Made by a program: the position numbers and the translations under genes. This document shows, piece by piece, positions 52,777 through 60,565 of a stretch of DNA of 64,000 nt. The notes below the pieces were generated by a model. The model saw nothing but the letters and a program-made list of their open reading frames with translations. It did no database searches and was not told the DNA's origin. Within the stretch, counting starts at the first letter, position 1. The number at the start of each line of letters is the position of its first letter. Source of the DNA: Candidatus Goldiibacteriota bacterium HGW-Goldbacteria-1 (lineage in GTDB: Bacteria; Oederibacteriota; PGYV01); assembly GCA_002839855.1 (NCBI GenBank), contig PGYV01000004.1, positions 327,988 to 391,987 on the forward strand, read 5' to 3'.

Positions 52777-53514
52777 TCACTCCAAAACTCTATATAACAC
52801 TGAAGATAACGCCGCGAGGTTTTTAGCGGTTTTGGAGAATTTGTTGCGGATATTCACATCCGCACCGGCTTTGATAAGCGCCTGTGCTATTGGCGCCAGG
52901 TCTTTTTCTTCTATCCCTTCAAAATACTCCGTATGCAATATTTCCTCCGCTTCCTTGTAAACCGGTAAACCAAAAGACGTATTACAGGTCAATTCCGGGA
53001 TGAAATACCTTAACGCAAGGTACATAAGCGGGGTAAAGCCGCAGGAATCCTGCGCGTTTGCATCTGCCCCGCGTTTAAGCAGTTTTTTTATTGTCCTAAG
53101 CCGGCTTATATAACACGCCTGCATCAACACCGTTGTATTTTCTGCCTTGTGAAATAACCTGCCTGTAGCGTAATATCCCCCCATGTCTTTATACCGCAGG
53201 TTTAAATCCGGTTTGTATTTTAGGACTTCTGTTAGTACGGTGTGATCTATATTATTTATTGCAATAAAGACCGCGGTCTTGCCGGTATCATCCCTGTCGT
53301 TGATGTTATACCCCATACTGATAAGCGCCTTTATATGATCAAAAAGGCCATTTGCCACCGCATATTCCATTACCCTATAAGAATGACCATCATCCAGTTC
53401 AATAATTGTATTATGCATATCGGCGCCTGCTTTAACAAGTTTGTGCGCCCTTTCAAAATCACCATCTTTAAAAGCTGATGCGAATTCGCGGCTTAAGAAA
53501 GACATTTTTTTCAT
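52777..53514 (-). CDS. Ankyrin-repeat protein
   Basis: 245 residues of ankyrin repeats: 'FASAFKDGDFERAHKLVKAG', 'HIKALISMGYNINDRDDTGK', 'TIKKLLKRGADANAQDSCGF' with 'TPLMYLA', and 'ALIKAGADVNIRNKFSKTAK'. No enzyme domain. It lies between the restriction cassette and the MoxR/VWA operon, with its own ribosome binding site (aaaggag), and no sigma54 element was found upstream. It is related in style to the ankyrin proteins at 44040 and 56951. Confidence 0.88.
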   Translation of the reverse strand: MKKMSFLSREFASAFKDGDFERAHKLVKAGADMHNTIIELDDGHSYRVMEYAVANGLFDHIKALISMGYNINDRDDTGKTAVFIAINNIDHTVLTEVLKYKPDLNLRYKDMGGYYATGRLFHKAENTTVLMQACYISRLRTIKKLLKRGADANAQDSCGFTPLMYLALRYFIPELTCNTSFGLPVYKEAEEILHTEYFEGIEEKDLAPIAQALIKAGADVNIRNKFSKTAKNLAALSSVLYRVLE

Positions 53515-53591
53515 CGAAACTCCTTTTTAACATTTATCCAATATACTTATATCCCATATCCCATAAATTAGAACATTAAACAAATCAAGTA

Positions 53592-53829
53592 CCGCGGGCT
53601 GAAGACCCGCGTCTACCAATACAGAATACAAAACACGAGGGACGGATGCACGGAGGGTCGGAGGGTCGGAAGTAAAACAAAATATCCAATCCAACCCACC
53701 AGACCAACCGAACCCCCCCAAACCAACGAACATCCAGGCCAAAAACGCGCACCCTAAAGGGTTCGGCTACCATTACCAATGCATAACCAAAATAAAACTT
53801 CTGTCCCTCCGTGTATCTGTCCCTCTGCT
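53592..53829 (-). repeat. Repeat-filled gap: two REP-like elements and two 'gagggac' repeats
   Basis: REP-like elements lie at 53592-53618 and 53745-53772 (minus orientation). A direct 'gagggacgga' repeat lies at 53637-53673 and an inverted copy at 53799-53829. The inverted copy runs into the end of the VWA-protein gene (stop at 53828). No gene is seen in the 313-bp gap. Confidence 0.75.
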
Positions 53830-55051
53830 ACACCCTTATCCTTACATTCCTCGCTCCTTCAACATCTATTCCTGTGGTCAGGACTAAAATCTGTTCTTTT
53901 GGCATTTCTTCTATTTCTTCCACATACCCGTCTGTAAGCGCGACAAAGTTTAGCTTTTTTGACCTGTTATTATCTTCCACTTTTTGCCACCTTTTTATCA
54001 CACAGTTAATGTCTGTGCCGCCGTACCCGTTCATCACAGTTGGTATTGGCTGGCCTTTTTTTAGCACGTACTGAATTTTGGTATCAAAAAATACCACTTC
54101 TTCAAACTGCGGCAGCGCCATAATGTAGCCAAGAAAGTCTTCTGTAAGGTCTTTTGTGGAAGCAGACACGTCCACCGCGGCATAAACCACAAACGCCGGG
54201 GTTTTGCGCCGTGGGAAAAAACTGTCACACACCTTTATTCTTCTGTTTGCCCTTGAAAAGTCATAATCTTTTTTTTCAAACTGTTTTTTTAATACATCCT
54301 TAAACGGAAAGGATTTTTTAACCGCCTTTAAAAGCCCTTTTACAAAATTTCCCGCGGCGTTGCCGTATTCTTCCGCGCCGTTTAACACGTCTTTAATCAT
54401 CTGCTTTACCCTGCCGTCCAGGCCGGACACGTCTTCGTCGCATTCTTCCCCGTAAATGTCAATTTCTTCTGTCTTTCCGTTTTTTAACGTCACTATTGCC
54501 TTATTGCCCCTGCGCACAACACGTTCTATAAACAACGCCAGTTCTTTATAAATATCATCGGCGTTAATGTTTACAATTCCGTTAAACCCGTCCGGACTTT
54601 TATTCTTTTTACCCGTGATGCTGTTTAAAAAATCCATATCAAGCAGCCCTTGCGGGATATCCAGCTTAAAATTATGGGCAAGCATTTCATTTATTACTAT
54701 GTCTGTGGCAAAATTCCACAAAGTTTTGTCCCTGCCGGCGCTGCGCGACATGGAAGATAATATTATGTGCGACGCTTCGTGCATAAGGACAAACATGCGC
54801 TCCTGCATTGTCAAAGACGCCATAAACGCGGGGTTATACTGCAGCATTCCCCTGCCTTTAAAGATACTTACCCCTGCCGTCTGTATGGTGTCTGACTGCT
54901 GTTTTTCTAACAGCACAAGCACCGCGCCAAAAATCCGGTAATTGTAGTTTATAAGCAGCCGTTCTATTGGAAGAATTTCATCTGGTGGTAAAATTTCATC
55001 CGGCGGCACCAATTTTTCTTTTGAAAGTGTTTTTTCAGCCACTTTTATCAC
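53828..55051 (-). CDS. Metallopeptidase-like and VWA-like domain protein (MoxR partner)
   Basis: 407 residues. The N-terminal half is a predicted metallopeptidase domain with HExxH-type 'LMHEASHIILSSMSRS' (near 90). The C-terminal half is a VWA-like domain: 'YAAVDVSASTKDLTEDFLGY' (MIDAS DxSxS, near 294), 'GYGGTDINCVI' (near 340) and 'VALTDGYVEE'. This two-domain architecture is known as a partner of MoxR-type ATPases, whose gene lies one base upstream. The pair probably remodels or cleaves a target protein. Confidence 0.85.
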   Translation of the reverse strand: MIKVAEKTLSKEKLVPPDEILPPDEILPIERLLINYNYRIFGAVLVLLEKQQSDTIQTAGVSIFKGRGMLQYNPAFMASLTMQERMFVLMHEASHIILSSMSRSAGRDKTLWNFATDIVINEMLAHNFKLDIPQGLLDMDFLNSITGKKNKSPDGFNGIVNINADDIYKELALFIERVVRRGNKAIVTLKNGKTEEIDIYGEECDEDVSGLDGRVKQMIKDVLNGAEEYGNAAGNFVKGLLKAVKKSFPFKDVLKKQFEKKDYDFSRANRRIKVCDSFFPRRKTPAFVVYAAVDVSASTKDLTEDFLGYIMALPQFEEVVFFDTKIQYVLKKGQPIPTVMNGYGGTDINCVIKRWQKVEDNNRSKKLNFVALTDGYVEEIEEMPKEQILVLTTGIDVEGARNVRIRV

Positions 55052-55052
55052 C

Positions 55053-56126
55053 TTACGCCATTAACAGTTTGTCTGCCCAGCGGTCCATGGGCATACCCGC
55101 CACCTTTAACTTAACAAGGGTTTCCGGGTCGTGCTTTACAAGTTCTTCCGCAAAAAGCGCCAGCAGTTCCTGCGGCAGGTTATTGCCGGTTAAAAAGTCG
55201 GTGAACCTTTGAAAGACCTCTATTTTTTTAACGCCGGTTTTAAATTTAAGTTTTGCGGCTTCTTTTATAACCGATGCCTGCCTGAAATTGTCCGCCTGTA
55301 AAAACCGCACTGTCATTTCTTTATCGCCTTCGGTGACTTTAAGCGCGTCAATGGACGAATTTTCCAGAAAGTCTATGAACTGATTTACGGTTTCTTCTGA
55401 CAGCAGGGACTTGGCAAACATAACCGCCTGCTTTTTTAAGTGCGGTTTTGACTTTAGATTTTCAAGCCCAAGTTTTTTTATCACCATGTCGTAAAGCGAC
55501 CAGGCGCGCGGGCATGTCCACGGGGAAAAGGGCTCTGCGCTGTTGGGGCCGCGGTAAAGCTGGTTTGGGTGGTTACGCAGAAAGTTTTCAATTATTTCCG
55601 CGGGCCTTTGATACTTTATCCAGTCGTTTATGCCGGGGCGTTTCATTCCAAATATCGCCGCCCTGCCGCCTGTTAACGCGCTGGTTAGTATCTTGGCAAA
55701 CGTGCCGTCATCGCCCCCCATATTGCCGGAAATCACTATCATTGTCCCGTCCGGAAGTTTAAGCCCGTCTATGGACTTCATCTGCACCACATCTAACACC
55801 GCGCCCTGCACAGCTTCATCTGCAAGGGTGAATTCATCAAAATGTAAAAGCGCGCGGCCGTTTTCTTCTATCACCTGTTTCCATATTACAGGCGGCTTCC
55901 ATTCCATAAACTGCCCGTGCAGGTCCGGCATGCCTTTTATGTCATACGCCTCTAACCTGCCCAGCGACAACGGCATGTATTTTCTGCCAAGTTCTGCGGC
56001 TATTTCACGCACGGCAAAACTTTTGCCTATTCCCGGCTCCCCGAAGATCATGACCGCAGGCGGGTTTTCAAATTCATTAAGCCCCCTTATAACGTCCTTA
56101 AACTCTTCCGGCGTAAGTTTTTCCAT
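55053..56126 (-). CDS. MoxR-family AAA+ ATPase
   Basis: 357 residues: Walker A 'GEPGIGKSFAVREIAAEL' (near 30), Walker B 'ALLHFDEFTLADEAVQGAVL' (near 96), sensor I 'IVISGNMGGDDGTFAKIL' and an arginine-rich segment 'RPGINDWIKYQRPAE'. MoxR ATPases act as chaperones that pair with VWA-domain proteins, and such a protein is encoded one base downstream. The gene begins one base after the ankyrin-like gene upstream, so tight operon structure is clear. Confidence 0.9.
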   Translation of the reverse strand: MEKLTPEEFKDVIRGLNEFENPPAVMIFGEPGIGKSFAVREIAAELGRKYMPLSLGRLEAYDIKGMPDLHGQFMEWKPPVIWKQVIEENGRALLHFDEFTLADEAVQGAVLDVVQMKSIDGLKLPDGTMIVISGNMGGDDGTFAKILTSALTGGRAAIFGMKRPGINDWIKYQRPAEIIENFLRNHPNQLYRGPNSAEPFSPWTCPRAWSLYDMVIKKLGLENLKSKPHLKKQAVMFAKSLLSEETVNQFIDFLENSSIDALKVTEGDKEMTVRFLQADNFRQASVIKEAAKLKFKTGVKKIEVFQRFTDFLTGNNLPQELLALFAEELVKHDPETLVKLKVAGMPMDRWADKLLMA

Positions 56127-56127
56127 T

Positions 56128-56970
56128 TTATATTCTCCCTGTGTTTTGTCCGGCTTCTATCAGCCTTTTTCTTGTTTCAAACATTACTGCTTTTAAAACC
56201 AGCTTAATGTCAGATACCTGCTGCGCGTTTGTCCTTATGCCGTAAACGGCCGGGTTAATTGCCCCGCCAAGCGCGCACATATGTTCAAGATTTTCTGTCA
56301 GCCGCGTAAAGTTTATGCCCAGCACGCCGATGATACCCGCTATTCTTTCATCTTTTAAATCCATGACTGCGGCTTTAATCTCTTTTCTTATGAAACTGCT
56401 TATTTCATCTTTTCTTAAATACCTGATAATATCGCGCGCGCTGCGCATAATTGCGTAATCCAGCGGGGTCTTTTCATAAAAAGAAACCCTGTTAACGCAG
56501 AAACCACACGATTTTAAAAAATCAAGATGTTCTATATCAAGATGCCATCCCGCCCAGCACACAGCGGGCATAAAAATGTCATCCCACGCGGAAGCGTTAA
56601 CCGCGCTGTCTGCAATTGCCTTTGTAAGTGTCAAATTACCTGTACACGCCCCAAGAGACATAGGCGCAAGCAGCAGTTCTGAAATTGGGGTGTACAGATT
56701 AAAATTCACGCCGGTTTTTTCTGTATTATCCATAAACCTTATAAATTCCCCGCCCTGTTCGCCGCAAATGCCGGACTTTAACATTTTTCTTATAATTTCC
56801 GCGCCGCCTTCGGCTAACACCGCGTGCACAATGGCGCGTTTCTGGTGTTCTTCAAGGAGCCGCGTGTCAAACCGCCTTAATAAACACATGGCTTCATCCG
56901 CAAAGCCGGCTTTTATCCGGCTTAACATGTCATCTGTAAAACGCGCCGTTTCAATATCCGCCGATACCAT
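56128..56970 (-). CDS. Divergent ankyrin-like repeat protein
   Basis: 280 residues. Repeats are degenerate but recognisable ('GGAEIIRKMLKSGICGEQGG', 'HLDFLKSCGFCVNRVSFYEK' with 'TPLDYAI'). The rest is helical, without a known catalytic motif. The start has 'aaggtg' upstream and overlaps the preceding ankyrin gene by 20 bp. It lies immediately before the MoxR gene, so it may supply target recognition for that ATPase. Confidence 0.72.
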   Translation of the reverse strand: MVSADIETARFTDDMLSRIKAGFADEAMCLLRRFDTRLLEEHQKRAIVHAVLAEGGAEIIRKMLKSGICGEQGGEFIRFMDNTEKTGVNFNLYTPISELLLAPMSLGACTGNLTLTKAIADSAVNASAWDDIFMPAVCWAGWHLDIEHLDFLKSCGFCVNRVSFYEKTPLDYAIMRSARDIIRYLRKDEISSFIRKEIKAAVMDLKDERIAGIIGVLGINFTRLTENLEHMCALGGAINPAVYGIRTNAQQVSDIKLVLKAVMFETRKRLIEAGQNTGRI

Positions 56971-58051
56971 TTTGCACCTTTAAGTTGTGTATTTGAATCA
57001 CGCGCCTTAGGAATTTTTTTAATTTTCCTTGTGCAAAATCAAGGGGGTTGTTTACACCGTGAAAAGATTTAACGTCGTACCCGGCTTTTACTAAAAGTTT
57101 AAGCATCTTTATTTTTTCACCGTTATCCGGCATGGATGCAAGCCAGCAGAAATAAGACAGCCGGTCAAAAGAAGTGATATCAGCCCTTAACTGCAGAATT
57201 TTATCAAGAGTCTTGTACTTATTATCTGCCATGCATTCGCTTAATATTGTCCTTCCCTGCTTGTCCGCCAGATGAAGGTTTCCGCCAAGTTTTACAAATA
57301 TGTCTAATGTATCCAGTACCATTTTTACGCCGTCTTCATAAACTGATACTCTATAAAACGCGGCAGTTCTGCCGTATTCATCCTGCGCGTTTACGTCCGC
57401 CCCATACTCTTTCAGCAGCGCGGCGCATTTAAAAGCCGTCTTATGAGCTGTCATGGCACAGATGAAAAGAGCCGTAATAATATGGCTGCCTGAATTAATA
57501 CTTTTTAATTTTTTAAGTATTTTACCCAGTTTAACCTTGTCATCGTACTGCGCCGCTTTTAAGCCAGGTACTGCCAATTTTCCGGGTTCTCCCGGGAAAA
57601 CATAAGACATAACCGTGTTAAGCGCATCCGCATGTTTAAAACCGCCCGTTTCAAACCACGGGGCATAATCCCCGGTATTATATTTAAGGCCGGCGGAAAA
57701 AGCCGCCTTTATCATTTTTATACTGCCATGCCTTACACAGGGCCTTATGATATTGCCCTTTTCATGCGCCATGTTAATATCAACGCCCTTATTTATAAGC
57801 CAGACAGCGAATTTTTTATCATTTAACTGAAATGCTTCATTAAGAAGGCACACAGGGTCGTAATTGGGATGTGTCTGCAGAATAATTTCTGCAAGTTCTA
57901 AACTGCCGCAATACGCGATTAGTTCAAAGTACCAGCCTGCCGCACCGGTTAAATCAAGCCGCGCACCGTCTTTAATAAGTTTTACAGCGCCTTTGGCATC
58001 GCCATTTAATATGGCATTTCCCAGAAGTTCATTCGGCAGAATATTTTTCAT
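56951..58051 (-). CDS. Ankyrin-repeat protein (MoxR operon)
   Basis: 366 residues. Repeats include 'NAILNGDAKGAVKLIKDGAR', 'KFAVWLINKGVDINMAHEKG', 'KCAALLKEYGADVNAQDEYG' and 'TAAFYRVS', 'MLKLLVKAGYDVKSFHGVNN'. No signal peptide. It starts one base after the DUF4258 gene stop, without a strong ribosome binding site, so it probably depends on translational coupling. Confidence 0.85.
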   Translation of the reverse strand: MKNILPNELLGNAILNGDAKGAVKLIKDGARLDLTGAAGWYFELIAYCGSLELAEIILQTHPNYDPVCLLNEAFQLNDKKFAVWLINKGVDINMAHEKGNIIRPCVRHGSIKMIKAAFSAGLKYNTGDYAPWFETGGFKHADALNTVMSYVFPGEPGKLAVPGLKAAQYDDKVKLGKILKKLKSINSGSHIITALFICAMTAHKTAFKCAALLKEYGADVNAQDEYGRTAAFYRVSVYEDGVKMVLDTLDIFVKLGGNLHLADKQGRTILSECMADNKYKTLDKILQLRADITSFDRLSYFCWLASMPDNGEKIKMLKLLVKAGYDVKSFHGVNNPLDFAQGKLKKFLRRVIQIHNLKVQNGIGGY

Positions 58052-58052
58052 G

Positions 58053-58316
58053 TTACGCTGCGCAGAAATAAGCGTTGTTGTATTTAACGGTAGTTATCGT
58101 GTTTTCACGGATGTGAATGCAAAAGTCTTTGTACGCTATTACGGTTTCTGTCCCGCGGCTTAATTTAATCTTTGCCGCAAAGCCGTTGTTTATAATCTCT
58201 GCTGTTTTTTCAGAGACTTCTTTAATGTCCCTGCAGCCCGCCCTTTGAAACATTCTGTCCGCCGCGTGATGGCTTAAATAAAGCTCCCTTTTGCCGTAGT
58301 TAAATTTAAGTTCCAT
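58053..58316 (-). CDS. DUF4258-like small protein
   Basis: 87 residues. 'LSHHAADRMFQRAGCRDIKE' matches the DUF4258 pattern (hHA..RM..R.....I), followed by a short beta-sheet ending 'TVIAYKDFCIHIRENTITTV'. The fold is related to RelE/BrnT-like small toxins, but no toxin residues can be asserted. It lies 18 bp after the first gene of the operon and one base before an ankyrin gene. Confidence 0.75.
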   Translation of the reverse strand: MELKFNYGKRELYLSHHAADRMFQRAGCRDIKEVSEKTAEIINNGFAAKIKLSRGTETVIAYKDFCIHIRENTITTVKYNNAYFCAA

Positions 58317-58334
58317 AATTGCCTCCCTGTTTTT

Positions 58335-58727
58335 TTATATTACCGGTTTTGCAGATTTGGCCTTTTTATTTGCCGGCGGACACGTGTTTTCTAACGCCCT
58401 TTTAAGCCTTGCAAAATAAATAAGTATTTCTGAAAATGCCTCTCTTGTTATGATGTTTTTATCAAATGATGTGTAAATATTGGTTTTCATCCTTGCCATT
58501 TCCTGCTTTATTGCCGCTATGCCTTTTCTTTTTGTCTTTGCCCCGGAAAGGTAATCTGTTACCAGCATCATAATGGCCCTGGCAGAATTAGGGAGCGGAT
58601 CCCTTAAAAACGGATCGTGTTTGTTATCATGTCCTGTTAAATAATAAAGACACTTCTGAAATTCCCTGGCGTTTTTATAAAGTTCTGTTGCTTCTATCTC
58701 TGTTTCCGCTTCTTTCTGCTTCTGCAT
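58335..58727 (-). CDS. Small helical protein, first gene of the MoxR operon
   Basis: 130 residues, predicted almost entirely helical: 'LYKNAREFQKCLYYLTGHDN', 'NSARAIMMLVTDYLSGAKTK', 'FSEILIYFARLKRALENTC'. The pattern recalls four-helix-bundle proteins of the Avd/S23-like type, but no reverse transcriptase or 23S insertion is nearby, so I assign no function. It is preceded by 'aggagagacacc' and by a -24/-12 promoter 87-102 bp upstream. Confidence 0.65.
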   Translation of the reverse strand: MQKQKEAETEIEATELYKNAREFQKCLYYLTGHDNKHDPFLRDPLPNSARAIMMLVTDYLSGAKTKRKGIAAIKQEMARMKTNIYTSFDKNIITREAFSEILIYFARLKRALENTCPPANKKAKSAKPVI

Positions 58728-58761
58728 GGTGTCTCTCCTTTTAATCTTTTCACTTCAACTG

Positions 58762-58787
58762 CCGCGCCCTAAAGGGACGCGCCTACC
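58762..58787 (-). repeat. REP-like element in the 5' leader of the MoxR operon
   Basis: Minus-strand GTAG-headed hairpin (gcgcgtccc / gggcgcgg forms), placed between the sigma54 promoter (58814) and the first start codon (58727), so it would be transcribed in the mRNA leader. Confidence 0.72.
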
Positions 58788-58813
58788 AAACCTACTTCTG
58801 CTATACCTGTAAT

Positions 58814-58829
58814 AGCAATCCGCGTGCCA
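58814..58829 (-). promoter_or_regulatory. Sigma54 promoter of the MoxR operon
   Basis: Minus strand TGGCACG-N4-TTGCT, an exact match to the -24/-12 consensus. The predicted start is about 58803, with a leader of about 76 nt. It drives the six tightly packed genes from 58727 to 53828. Confidence 0.9.
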
Positions 58830-58880
58830 CTGAAAAAAAGGACATAAACAAAGGGGATTTTGGGGCGCAAAGGGGGAAAG

Positions 58881-58895
58881 TGTCAAAAAATGACA
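58881..58895 (-). promoter_or_regulatory. Activator site TGTCA-N5-TGACA upstream of the MoxR operon promoter
   Basis: Palindrome tgtca-aaaaa-tgaca, 52 bp upstream of the -24 element. The same palindrome lies upstream of the nuclease promoter and twice upstream of the activator promoter. Confidence 0.82.
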
Positions 58896-58907
58896 GGAGT
58901 GGTACCG

Positions 58908-59113
58908 AGGGACGGATGCACGGAGGGACAGAGGGACGGAAGTTTGGTGAAGCAGATGCTTGGATGTTTAGATGTTTGGAGGCTCGGTAAATACAATTAT
59001 AAGAACCAAATCAACTGCCGCGGGCTGAAGACCCGCGTCTACCAAAGCGAAGCCAAAACATAAAACCTAAAACAAAAAACCAAAAACGCGCACCCTAAAG
59101 GGTTCGGCTACCA
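58908..59113 (-). repeat. Dispersed repeats and two REP-like elements
   Basis: 'gagggacgga' repeat at 58908-58942, an 'agatgcttggatgtttagat' repeat from about 58949, and REP-like elements at 59018-59044 and 59086-59113 (same orientation as all others). No gene is seen between the MoxR operon promoter and the next terminator. Confidence 0.75.
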
Positions 59114-59159
59114 TTGCCAAAACAAATTTATACCAGGAACAAACAATAATTATAAAAAC

Positions 59160-59190
59160 AAAAACGCCCTGCGGGTGCAGGGCGTTTTTT
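59160..59190 (-). terminator. Intrinsic terminator after the lipoprotein gene
   Basis: Perfect stem aaaaacgccctgc / gcagggcgttttt with a 4-nt loop and A/T runs on both sides, 31 bp after the stop at 59221. It can act in both directions, but only the minus-strand gene is adjacent. Confidence 0.92.
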
Positions 59191-59220
59191 ATATGTAAGG
59201 ACTAAACTTTAAAAACTAAC

Positions 59221-60249
59221 TTATTCTTTAGCCAGTTCTTCTTTTAATTTATTCGCCATTCTTTTTGCTGCTTCTGCTGACAGTTCTTTTAAATCACGCA
59301 GAATTTCGCCGGACGGGTCTGCAACATCGGGTTCTATTTTATCCGGCCAGTTTTTGCCGCCGGACATTCTCCAGGTTACTGCTTTATGCGTGGGCCTTGC
59401 AAGTTTCATGGGGGCAAGGTCGTCCATTACCGGCCTTTCAAAATCCGCTATAATTTCCCCTGTCTTATCTATCATAACCATTGTCATATCAACCTTCACT
59501 GTCCCTACCACCCTGTCTTTGCTTACAATAACCCTTACTCCCTGCGGAGGCGGCAACAGCGTGTCTGCCATTACCACTATAACAGCGTCAAGTTTTGCCG
59601 CCGCGCATACGGCTTTGGCCTGTTCCAGCAATGCCATTTTAAGCCCCTGGTTTTCGCCTTCATCTGTTACCCTTTCGCCGTTTACGTATTTTATTGTAGT
59701 GCCTGATTCCGCATTATTAAAAAGCGTGTAAGGGATAAACGGGACTCCTTTTGCGCCTATAAGCACTTCTTTGTGGCCATCAAGCACTTTCTGCGCAGCA
59801 GCTGCCGGATTTTTTCTTGCTTCTCCCGCTGCTGATGCCGCCTGCAGCCCTTCTTTTAATGCTGTCATAAAATCCGCGTTTGAATCGCCCTGTACTTTTG
59901 TAATCATCGCGTCCGGATTTTCCTTAAAGTAACTTAAAGCACCTGCTGCCTTTGACATTGTGCCCGCGTAGTAATAAGCCGGAACTTTGGCAAGCGAAGC
60001 TGACGGTACAATAGTAAATAACCTTGCGGATTTCAACTGATATTCCGCCTGCGCCAGCGCGTAATCAGCGGCCTGCTGCATTACAGCGTTATTGGCGGCA
60101 TTTGAAGGCGCGGATTTAACCATTGTCAAACTTAAAACGCCCGCCCTTTTTACCCCAAGAAGAGCTTCTTTGTTAATCTGCGTCCCCGCGCAGCCAACAA
60201 CTGATAAAACAACCGCAACAGCAAGTACAGACAAAAACAATCTTTTCAT
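59221..60249 (-). CDS. Lipoprotein of unknown function
   Basis: 342 residues from the ATG at 60249 (ribosome binding site 'ggaggg'; a longer reading from 60288 is unsupported). The signal peptide ends in a lipobox ('VLSVVGCAGTQ', Cys about residue 20). The mature protein is alpha/beta, with 'RAGVLSLTMVKSAPSNAANN' and 'CAAAKLDAVIVVMADTLLPP', and Ala-rich segments. It resembles the general pattern of nucleotide-free periplasmic lipoproteins but I do not recognise the family. It is a single transcription unit with a strong terminator. Confidence 0.72.
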   Translation of the reverse strand: MKRLFLSVLAVAVVLSVVGCAGTQINKEALLGVKRAGVLSLTMVKSAPSNAANNAVMQQAADYALAQAEYQLKSARLFTIVPSASLAKVPAYYYAGTMSKAAGALSYFKENPDAMITKVQGDSNADFMTALKEGLQAASAAGEARKNPAAAAQKVLDGHKEVLIGAKGVPFIPYTLFNNAESGTTIKYVNGERVTDEGENQGLKMALLEQAKAVCAAAKLDAVIVVMADTLLPPPQGVRVIVSKDRVVGTVKVDMTMVMIDKTGEIIADFERPVMDDLAPMKLARPTHKAVTWRMSGGKNWPDKIEPDVADPSGEILRDLKELSAEAAKRMANKLKEELAKE

Positions 60250-60565
60250 AAAACCCTCCGAATTATATTTTTGCGCATAAACGCACATCTGTTTATAGAC
60301 GTATTAAACCATAAAAATGTTGCAGCAGATATATAAAAAACAGACGCTTGGACGCTTAGATGTTTGGAGGCTTGGCATGCAGACCCGAGGGACGGTAAAA
60401 CAGATGCTTGGACGCTTAGATGTTTGGAGGTTCGGCAAATACAATTACAAAAACAAGAGAGCACAGGCTCGCTTCAACCAGATTTTACCAATCTTCCAAG
60501 CATCCAACCTTCCAAGCATCCGTTTTTGTAAGCATCCAAACATCCAAGCCTCTAAGCATCTATTT
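60250..60565. repeat. Intergenic region with diverged 'cttggacgcttagatg' repeats
   Basis: Two direct copies of a sequence containing 'cttggacgcttagatgtttg' lie at about 60347-60378 and 60404-60434. The reverse-type words 'ccaagcatccaaccttcc' lie at about 60492-60565, and a partial 'gagggacggt' repeat at 60388. A related copy is at 58949. No gene is seen apart from these repeats. Confidence 0.75.

Noticed and set aside
58335-58727. First gene of the MoxR operon as an Avd-like protein of a diversity-generating retroelement
   Set aside because: The helical pattern is only loosely similar, and no reverse transcriptase, template repeat or variable repeat is present in the window.
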